A stretch of DNA of 5,110 bases from Actinomycetota bacterium. GTDB taxonomy: Bacteria > Actinomycetota > Acidimicrobiia > Acidimicrobiales > Ilumatobacteraceae. Location of the stretch: contig SXWG01000194.1 in NCBI GenBank assembly GCA_005789925.1, positions 1 to 5,110 on the forward strand. Reading direction: 5' to 3'. Shown one piece after another: positions 1-4,705 of the stretch. The translations under genes and the position numbers were made by a program. The notes below the pieces were generated by a model that did not search any database, was not told the DNA's origin, and was given only the letters and a program-made list of their open reading frames with translations. Positions within the stretch are counted from its first letter, which is position 1; the number at the start of each line of letters is the position of its first letter.

Positions 1-739
1 ACTTTCCGTCGACTCCGGCGTTGCCATACTCACTCTCAACCGGCCGGATGAGCGCAACACGCTGACAGCCGACATGGTGGCGGCCATCGTGTCGGCGATG
101 GACAAAGTAGAGGCAGACCGCTCTGTCGGCGCCGTCGTCGTCACCGGAGCGCCCCCCGCATTCTGCGCAGGGGCGAACCTCGGCAACTTGGCCGAAGCGA
201 CCGCCGAAAGCCTCGGAGCGATCTACGAAGGTTTTCTTCGCATCGCGCGCAGTCCTTTGCCGACCATCGCTGCAGTGAACGGTGCTGCGGTCGGAGCAGG
301 CATGAACATGGCGCTTGCCTGTGATGTGCGTTTGGCCGCCGAACGAGCCAAATTCGACACTCGTTTCTTGCAAATCGGCATCCACCCTGGCGGTGGTCAC
401 ACATGGATGATGCGACGCATCCTCGGCCCACAGGCGACATTTGCCACGATCGTGTTCGGTGAGGTTGTCGATGGACGTGAAGCAGAGAGAATCGGTCTTG
501 TGTGGGAGTGCGTTGCAGATGACCAATTGATGACCGAAGCGATGAAACTTGCCGTGCGTGCGGCAGAGGTACCTCGTGACCTGCTCGAGTCGGTGAAGAA
601 GACGATCAAGGACATGGCCGATGTTCGAACTCATCCTGACGCGGTGAAGCGGGAACTTGACCCGCAAGTGTGGAGCACGCGGCAACCCTGGTTCGCTGAG
701 CGAATCGCTGCGTTGCAGAAAAAGATCACCAAGAAGTAG
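1..739 (+). CDS. Crotonase-fold enoyl-CoA hydratase/isomerase family protein (5' partial)
   Basis: The reading frame is open from base 2, and its first 24 codons already form the family N-terminus (VAILTLNRPDERNTL), so the true start lies left of the window and the ATG at 74 is internal. About 245 residues are visible against roughly 255-270 for the family, so only a few are missing. Numbering from base 2, the two oxyanion-hole segments are present: AFCAGANL (about 53-60) and GAAVGAGMNMALACD (about 94-108). The family acts on acyl-CoA thioesters in the cytoplasm, for example in fatty-acid or aromatic degradation. Aligned by eye to rat mitochondrial enoyl-CoA hydratase, Glu144 is replaced by Asn102 and Glu164 by Phe122, so classical hydratase activity is doubtful; an isomerase, another crotonase reaction or a non-catalytic acyl-CoA binder is possible. 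The family call is secure, the reaction is not. The protease gene begins 4 nt after the TAG stop. Confidence 0.93.
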   Translation, partial: LSVDSGVAILTLNRPDERNTLTADMVAAIVSAMDKVEADRSVGAVVVTGAPPAFCAGANLGNLAEATAESLGAIYEGFLRIARSPLPTIAAVNGAAVGAGMNMALACDVRLAAERAKFDTRFLQIGIHPGGGHTWMMRRILGPQATFATIVFGEVVDGREAERIGLVWECVADDQLMTEAMKLAVRAAEVPRDLLESVKKTIKDMADVRTHPDAVKRELDPQVWSTRQPWFAERIAALQKKITKK

Positions 740-743
740 CCCG

Positions 744-2225
744 GTGCGACCGCTGCGATCGATAGGTGTGGCTCTTGTGTCGCTTGGCGTGCTCTCGTCG
801 TCGGTGACACCCGTGGCTGCTGACGTGAAGCCTGTTCTTCCGTGGAATCTCGATCGCATCGACCAACGATCGTTGCCGCTTGACCGGACGTACACCGCTC
901 CGGTGCTCGACGGATCGGGAGTCGACATCTACATCCTTGATACCGACGTGCGAGCAAGCCACGAGCAGTTCGGTGGTCGAGCCGTGAACCTCGCCGATTT
1001 TTCGATCGGCGACAAGGGTGAGAACACTGGTCCGACCTGTGACGGCCACGGAACACATGTGTCATCAGTGGCTGTCGGCAACACCGTCGGAGTGGCTCCC
1101 GGATCAAGGCTGCTCTCGGTTCAGGTGTTGGACTGCGACGGCAATGGGGAAGTGCCGAACGTGGTCGAGGGCATTGAACGCGTCATCGATCACCACACCT
1201 CTGGTCGGCTGGCAATCGCGAACTTGAGCCTCGGAGTCGACATCGGTGATGACGGAGACTCGATCAATGCTGCGATTCGACGGTTGATCGCAGATGGAGT
1301 CGTCGTGATTGTCGCCGCGGGTAACGGCAACAGCGCTGGTCGCCCGATTGATGCATGCATGATCGCGCCAGCGAACGAGCCGCAAGCAATCACGGTTGCT
1401 TCCGTCGATTGGAATGACAAGCAATCGTCGTATTCGAATTTCGGCTCGTGCATCGACGTCTATGCACCTGGTGGTGACTTCAACGCCTGGGTCGACGCGG
1501 CGTGGAACGCAAGTGACACCGATTACTACGGAGACGCAGGTACGTCGATGGCTTCACCACACGTCGCCGGTCTCGCGGCCCTGCTCGCACAACAACAGCC
1601 GGGACTGTGTCCACAAAGTGTCGAGCGTGCGATTCTTGCGCGCGCCACGACCGATGTGCTGGTCGGACTCGGTGCTGGTTCGCCGAATCGCATGCTGTAT
1701 CTCGACACGTCACCGATCACAGAGATCACGACCCCGGGGACGCCCACCAATGTGGTCGCTGTAGCAGACAACAGCTCGTTGACCGTGAGTTGGGATCATG
1801 CCTGCAACGGCGGAACAGAAATCGAGAAGTCGATCGTGTCGGTCTATTCGGGGACGCGTCTCGTGAAGAAGGTCTCAATAGCCGGCGATCGACAGGTCGT
1901 GCGTGTCGGTGGGTTGCGCAACGGATCGAAGTACAGCGCCACCGTGCGTACGCAGTCGCTTGCCGGACGTGGAGGTGTGTCGGCGAAGTCGGCTCAGGTC
2001 GCACCGCGTCGTCTCGCAGTTGGTTCAGCTGTCCCCGTCGCGCAACTCATGTCGAAACCACGAGCTGGCTCTGCGCGTTGGGTCGTCGCCCCGCAGAGCA
2101 GTGCCAACTGCACGATCAAGCCAGGTCCACAGCGTCTTGTCGGTCTGAAGCGCGGTAAATGTGTCGTCTCGCTGACGACGAGCCATGCCGAGACCTCACG
2201 AACACATGTGTTGACCATCGGCTGA
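744..2225 (+). CDS. Secreted S8 subtilisin-like serine protease (proteinase K/aqualysin type) with fibronectin type III domain
   Basis: The chosen GTG start gives 493 residues beginning with a signal peptide: basic MRPLRS, a hydrophobic stretch to about residue 24, and a VAA-D cleavage site near 26/27. A TTG at 657 would bury this signal and overlap the crotonase by 83 nt. The S8 domain spans about 30-322 with Asp66 (ILDTDV), His102 (DGHGTHV), oxyanion Asn194 (AAGN) and Ser268 (GTSMASPHVAG). The start PWNLDRIDQRSLPL closely resembles mature aqualysin I as I recall it. C99/C131 and C205/C236 reproduce the spacing of the two aqualysin disulfides. A fibronectin type III domain follows (about 334-422; W350, Y397), then a tail with a Cys pair (C456, C473) that I cannot name. 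No LPXTG or membrane anchor is seen, so the enzyme is probably released. Oddities: no space for an I9 propeptide, and DTD replaces DTG at the catalytic Asp. It would be an extracellular endopeptidase. The RBS (AAGAAG, 731-736) is weak; read-through or coupling from the crotonase 4 nt upstream is likely. Confidence 0.93.
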   Translation: MRPLRSIGVALVSLGVLSSSVTPVAADVKPVLPWNLDRIDQRSLPLDRTYTAPVLDGSGVDIYILDTDVRASHEQFGGRAVNLADFSIGDKGENTGPTCDGHGTHVSSVAVGNTVGVAPGSRLLSVQVLDCDGNGEVPNVVEGIERVIDHHTSGRLAIANLSLGVDIGDDGDSINAAIRRLIADGVVVIVAAGNGNSAGRPIDACMIAPANEPQAITVASVDWNDKQSSYSNFGSCIDVYAPGGDFNAWVDAAWNASDTDYYGDAGTSMASPHVAGLAALLAQQQPGLCPQSVERAILARATTDVLVGLGAGSPNRMLYLDTSPITEITTPGTPTNVVAVADNSSLTVSWDHACNGGTEIEKSIVSVYSGTRLVKKVSIAGDRQVVRVGGLRNGSKYSATVRTQSLAGRGGVSAKSAQVAPRRLAVGSAVPVAQLMSKPRAGSARWVVAPQSSANCTIKPGPQRLVGLKRGKCVVSLTTSHAETSRTHVLTIG

Positions 2226-2230
2226 GGCGG

Positions 2231-2239
2231 TTATCCACA
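2231..2239 (+). promoter_or_regulatory. Perfect DnaA-box sequence in the intergenic spacer
   Basis: TTATCCACA matches the classical 9-mer DnaA box (TTWTNCACA) at every position and sits 6 nt after the protease stop, in the only sizeable intergenic spacer. It overlaps the possible -35 of the next gene, so DnaA could influence that promoter. No cluster of boxes, AT-rich unwinding region or dnaA/dnaN gene is present, so this is not an origin. A single 9-mer may be chance. Confidence 0.35.
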
Positions 2240-2260
2240 GCCACATTGCGGGTATACGGT
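2231..2260 (+). promoter_or_regulatory. Possible promoter for the small His-rich gene
   Basis: A TANNNT-type -10 (TACGGT, 2255-2260; overlapping TATACG, 2253-2258) lies 18 nt after a weak -35-like TTATCC (2231-2236). Transcription would start near 2267, leaving a leader of about 45 nt before the ATG at 2311. The -35 is poor and the call rests mostly on position in the spacer. Confidence 0.25.
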
Positions 2261-2280
2261 GCGCTCAGGGACTCACGAGA

Positions 2281-2296
2281 GGGGCCCAGCGGCCCC
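2281..2296 (+). other. GC-only hairpin in the leader just before the Shine-Dalgarno
   Basis: GGGGCC and GGCCCC can form a 6-bp all-GC stem closed by the loop CAGC. The stem ends exactly where the purine-rich Shine-Dalgarno (2297-2305) begins, so it would stack against the ribosome binding site of the small gene without covering it. No U-tract follows, so it is a poor intrinsic terminator for the protease transcript. A role in translation or mRNA stability is possible but unproven. Confidence 0.35.
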
Positions 2297-2305
2297 GGAA
2301 GGGAG
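2297..2305 (+). promoter_or_regulatory. Ribosome binding site of the small gene
   Basis: GGAAGGGAG lies 5 nt before the ATG at 2311. It is the clearest Shine-Dalgarno-like sequence in the window and is the main reason to accept the following small reading frame as a real, well-translated gene rather than a chance ORF. Confidence 0.6.
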
Positions 2306-2310
2306 TTGCG

Positions 2311-2616
2311 ATGAGCAAGCGACATCGCAATGAGGAGATCGCTCCGATTCCGCGTGCAGATGTGCGTGCACACGCACATAACGAGCGGCATCGCATTCAC
2401 AGCGAGCTACACCTCGTCGTCGAAGCAGTCGATCATGGCATCGAGCCAGACGACATCGACGAACCAGGGCCGAATTGGAAGTCGGTCCATCATCACGGTC
2501 AGAAACGTGAAGAGAACCTGAGTACTCCGAAGCGTCTGCGTCATTGGAAGACCAAGGACTGGAAGCGTCGGACGAACAACAGGAAGGCGCGCAACCGCGC
2601 GTATCGCCCCGTGTAG
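2311..2616 (+). CDS. Small His-rich, C-terminally basic protein of unknown function
   Basis: This 101-residue protein starts at an ATG with a strong Shine-Dalgarno. I do not recognise a family. Composition is striking: 11 histidines (5, 21, 23, 27, 30, 34, 42, 60-62, 78), an acidic patch (EPDDIDE, 45-51), and a C-terminal third (72-101) with about 13 Lys/Arg and motifs RHWKTKDWKRRT and RKARNRAYRP. Only about residues 31-44 (SELHLVVEAV...) look able to form a short hydrophobic helix; no signal peptide or membrane segment is seen. The basic Trp/Arg tail suggests RNA, DNA or ribosome binding, and the histidines could bind metal, but both are inference. It has its own spacer and possible promoter, so it is probably a separate transcription unit from the protease. 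It ends 15 nt from the convergent acetyltransferase gene, and its stop codon lies inside a UUCG-loop hairpin. Confidence 0.75.
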   Translation: MSKRHRNEEIAPIPRADVRAHAHNERHRIHSELHLVVEAVDHGIEPDDIDEPGPNWKSVHHHGQKREENLSTPKRLRHWKTKDWKRRTNNRKARNRAYRPV

Positions 2617-2627
2617 TTCGCTACGCG
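2610..2627. terminator. UUCG-tetraloop hairpin at the convergent gene junction
   Basis: CGTGTAG (2610-2616) pairs with CTACGCG (2621-2627) through seven pairs, one of them T-G wobble, around a TTCG loop read on the plus strand. The closing pair is G-C rather than the extra-stable C-G form. It spans the stop of the small gene and lies just 3' of the acetyltransferase stop, where a terminator for one or both converging transcripts would be expected. No T-run follows on either strand, so it would be an L-shaped or RNA-stabilising hairpin rather than a canonical intrinsic terminator. Confidence 0.4.
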
Positions 2628-2631
2628 TTGG

Positions 2632-3267
2632 TCAACGTGCCGCACCGAGCCATGTGGTGGTGAGGTCCGCTGCTCGTGCACGCCATTCCTCTGCGGTCAT
2701 CGCGTAGCGGACATGGTCTTCCCACACACCGTTGATCTCGAGGAAGCGCAGTGCCACACCTTCATCACGAAGGCCGATCTTGTCGACGACACGGTGACTG
2801 TTTCGATTTCGGGGGATGATGCAGACTTCGATGCGGTGCAAGTGAAGTTCATCGAAGGCATATCGCAAGAGTGACACGACGGCTTCAGACATGTACGCAT
2901 GTCCAGCATGAGCCTGGTCGATCCAGTATCCGATGGTTCCTGCCTGAAGAGATCCCCGTACGACGTTGTTGATATTGATCTCGCCAATGAATTTTCCATC
3001 GAGAAAGATCCCGAAGGCGTACTGCGTTCCGGATTGTCGTTCGCGTTCGCGTAATGAGCACCGAGCCGCGAAGACATCGCGGTCACGCTCTGGGTCGGGG
3101 TGGAAGGGCTGGCGAAGCGGTTCCCACTTGGTGAGCCATTCGACGTTGCGCAACCGCACAGCACTCCACTGCTCGAAGTCCTGAGTCACGAGTGGGCGCA
3201 ACACGAGTCGCCGTGAATACAGGCGCAGTCCCGTGCGGGTGGTACGGGCGGGATGCTCGAGCGTCAT
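2632..3267 (-). CDS. RimJ/RimL-family GNAT N-acetyltransferase
   Basis: The 211-residue product transfers acetyl from acetyl-CoA, most likely to the N-terminal amine of a protein; E. coli RimJ acetylates ribosomal protein S5. The GNAT domain covers about 15-195. Strand beta-1 is YSRRLVLRPL; NVVRGS (101-106) is strongly RimJ-like; the acetyl-CoA loop region is AGHAYMSEAV (121-130); then HRIEVCIIPRNRNS (144-157) and GVWEDHV (180-186), again matching RimJ as I recall it. The true substrate is unknown. The usual Q/R-x-x-G-x-G/A pyrophosphate loop reads A-G-H-A-Y-M, a divergence seen to some degree across the family. I chose the ATG at 3267 because it makes an ATGA overlap with the ppx stop; a longer frame from 3372 only adds non-homologous residues inside ppx. 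No clear Shine-Dalgarno precedes it, so translation probably depends on coupling. It is the last gene of the minus-strand operon. Confidence 0.9.
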   Translation of the reverse strand: MTLEHPARTTRTGLRLYSRRLVLRPLVTQDFEQWSAVRLRNVEWLTKWEPLRQPFHPDPERDRDVFAARCSLRERERQSGTQYAFGIFLDGKFIGEININNVVRGSLQAGTIGYWIDQAHAGHAYMSEAVVSLLRYAFDELHLHRIEVCIIPRNRNSHRVVDKIGLRDEGVALRFLEINGVWEDHVRYAMTAEEWRARAADLTTTWLGAAR

Positions 3268-4202
3268 GGCAGGTCCAACATGTCTGATGCGGCACCGTCG
3301 AGCAGATTGCGTGTCGACACGACGAGTGAATCTAGGCGCAGTCGGCGCATGATGCCGACCAGCACGCAACATCCGCCGACGATGATGTCGGCACGCTCGC
3401 GCGGAAGTCCGGGGTTGAACACTCGGTCCTGGAGACGTTCGGTTGCCAAAGTACGGAACACGTCTTCGGCAGCCTCTTTCGTGAGCACGAATCCGTGCAG
3501 TGCAGCTTCATCGAACGTCGTCAGGCCGATCTCGACTGCAGCCACCGTGACGATGGTGCCAGCCACGCCGATGACGCGAGGTTCGGCGATGAGCGCCGGA
3601 TGGGCGCGTGCAAGTTCCTCGAGGTCGTCTTCCACCGCACCGATCGCGTTGGTCAGTTCTTCTGGGCGTGGGGGGTCGTGTTCGAGCTCTGTCTCGGTCG
3701 TGACGACGGCACCATAGGGAAGGCTGAAGGTGATGTCGGGTTCGCGTATTCCGATCGTGAATTCGGTGCTGCCACCACCGATGTCGACGACGACAGTCGG
3801 GCGTTCAGCACCATGAGTCGTGTCAGTCGGAAGACCAGAGAGAGCTCCTCGGAACGACAGGCGCGCCTCAGTGTGCTCATCGATGACCTCGAGGTCGACA
3901 TGTGTCGCTTCACGCACTGCTGCTGCGAAGTCCATCACGTTCGATGCGCGTCGACATGCGGATGTGCCGATGACACGAACACGATCGACAGAGAGATCGG
4001 CGATGTCGTTCATGTAATCACGCAACACGTCGAGTGTCCGTGCTTGTGCATCGGGGGAGAGCTGTGCGGAACGTGCGATGCCTTCGCCGAGTCGTGGAGT
4101 GGAGAAGCGACGCAGAACGTCACCATCACGATCACGCACGAGCATGTTCACTGAGTTGGTGCCGATGTCAATGACAGCGACACGGTTCGCTGTCGTGCTC
4201 AT
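3264..4202 (-). CDS. Ppx/GppA-family phosphatase (exopolyphosphatase-like, short actinobacterial form)
   Basis: The 312-residue protein has the ASKHA sugar-kinase/actin fold of the Ppx/GppA family. Visible motifs are the first phosphate loop DIGTNSVNML (12-21), the TEARLSFRGA segment with probable catalytic Glu112, the second phosphate loop VVDIGGGSTEF (138-148), GVAGTIVTVAAV (212-223) and NPGLPRERADIIVGG (263-277). The family releases phosphate from the ends of inorganic polyphosphate or hydrolyses pppGpp to ppGpp in the cytoplasm, affecting phosphate storage and the stringent response. It lacks the C-terminal HD-like domain of the roughly 500-residue E. coli Ppx and so resembles the short mycobacterial proteins; its position after DUF501 points to the Rv1026 (ppx2) type. 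Which substrate it prefers cannot be read from sequence. The ATG at 4202 is preferred over a frame beginning at 4244 because it places the DIGTNS motif normally and overlaps the DUF501 stop by ATGA. Its own stop overlaps the acetyltransferase start in the same way. Confidence 0.94.
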   Translation of the reverse strand: MSTTANRVAVIDIGTNSVNMLVRDRDGDVLRRFSTPRLGEGIARSAQLSPDAQARTLDVLRDYMNDIADLSVDRVRVIGTSACRRASNVMDFAAAVREATHVDLEVIDEHTEARLSFRGALSGLPTDTTHGAERPTVVVDIGGGSTEFTIGIREPDITFSLPYGAVVTTETELEHDPPRPEELTNAIGAVEDDLEELARAHPALIAEPRVIGVAGTIVTVAAVEIGLTTFDEAALHGFVLTKEAAEDVFRTLATERLQDRVFNPGLPRERADIIVGGCCVLVGIMRRLRLDSLVVSTRNLLDGAASDMLDLP

Positions 4203-4699
4203 GTTGCGACCCGCTTGGCCAGGTGAGCACCACGCAATCTGCACTGCTCATCGACCCATGCGCCGATTGGGTCATTGCCGCCGGCAAGCCACCATGCGAA
4301 ATGAGCGTGTAGACATTTCACGCCGCGTCGAGTGCCGCCGACACCGCCGCTTGGGCGTGGCCCGCTGTGGTCGGTGGGAATGTCCGCATCGCGGACCGCG
4401 GCGTACTCATGGTGCACCGCGTCAATGGCGTCGAGTCCGACGAGTTCCTCAACACGGTCCACGCCTCCGTCGGCCTCGACTGCGCCTACTTCCCTGATTT
4501 CGTCAGGACCAATGAGCCAGTAAAGCGTTGGCATCGGAGTGCCGTCATCAAGCAGTGGCGCATTGCGCAAGACCACCGGTTCACCGATTGCTGAGCGCAC
4601 CACAATTCGGTACGCACCTTGGGGCCGCCGACCGAGCAGTCGCTCGACAAGGATGCGTTCGTCCGGAGTCGGCTCGCTACCAAATGCCGGACGCGACAT
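4199..4699 (-). CDS. DUF501 domain-containing protein
   Basis: The 166-residue product is recognised as DUF501, a conserved actinobacterial family with no established function. Hallmarks are LRNAPLLDDGTPMPTLYWL (44-62), HHEYAAVRDADIP (96-108), and the Gly-rich block GPRPSGGVGGTRRGVKC (113-129) leading to LHAHFAWWLAGGNDPIGAWV. Cys129, His131 and His133, perhaps with Cys153, could form a metal or catalytic site, but this is inference from spacing. No signal peptide or membrane segment is seen, so it is probably cytoplasmic. In M. tuberculosis the corresponding gene (Rv1025, as I recall) also precedes ppx2, suggesting a linked role. The ATG at 4699 follows the upstream stop by 6 nt with only a weak TAGG-like Shine-Dalgarno; the stop overlaps the ppx start (ATGA, 4202-4199), implying translational coupling. 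Confidence 0.92.
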   Translation of the reverse strand: MSRPAFGSEPTPDERILVERLLGRRPQGAYRIVVRSAIGEPVVLRNAPLLDDGTPMPTLYWLIGPDEIREVGAVEADGGVDRVEELVGLDAIDAVHHEYAAVRDADIPTDHSGPRPSGGVGGTRRGVKCLHAHFAWWLAGGNDPIGAWVDEQCRLRGAHLAKRVAT

Positions 4700-4705
4700 C
4701 GTCGC

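Noticed and set aside
74..76. ATG at 74 as the start of the crotonase gene
   Set aside because: The upstream in-frame codons from base 2 encode the conserved first strand and the LNRPDERN motif of the family, so the gene begins before the window.
657..743. Earlier TTG start for the subtilase at 657
   Set aside because: It would overlap the crotonase by 83 nt and place 29 polar residues before a clear signal peptide; GTG at 744 gives a normal secretion signal. The extra residues do not resemble an I9 propeptide either.
1607..1615. Second DnaA-like 9-mer GTGTCCACA
   Set aside because: One mismatch from TTGTCCACA and inside the protease coding sequence, over 600 nt from the other site; no cluster, so no origin of replication is proposed.
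1607..2158. Second plus-strand frame of about 183 codons inside the protease gene
   Set aside because: Arg/Cys/Ser-rich translation without motifs, overlapping the end of the S8 domain and the FnIII domain; not a gene.
3268..3372. N-terminal extension of the acetyltransferase to 3372
   Set aside because: The added 35 residues are basic and low in family similarity and lie wholly within ppx; the ATGA overlap at 3264-3267 is the better start.
3495..4154. Long plus-strand frame of about 219 codons opposite ppx
   Set aside because: It is Cys/Arg-rich with no recognisable motif and lies antisense to a gene with full Ppx/GppA motifs; it is a codon-bias shadow.
4203..4244. N-terminal extension of the Ppx protein to 4244
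   Set aside because: The 14 added residues precede the usual MSTTANRVAVIDIGTNS start and lie in the DUF501 gene; the ATGA overlap favours 4202.
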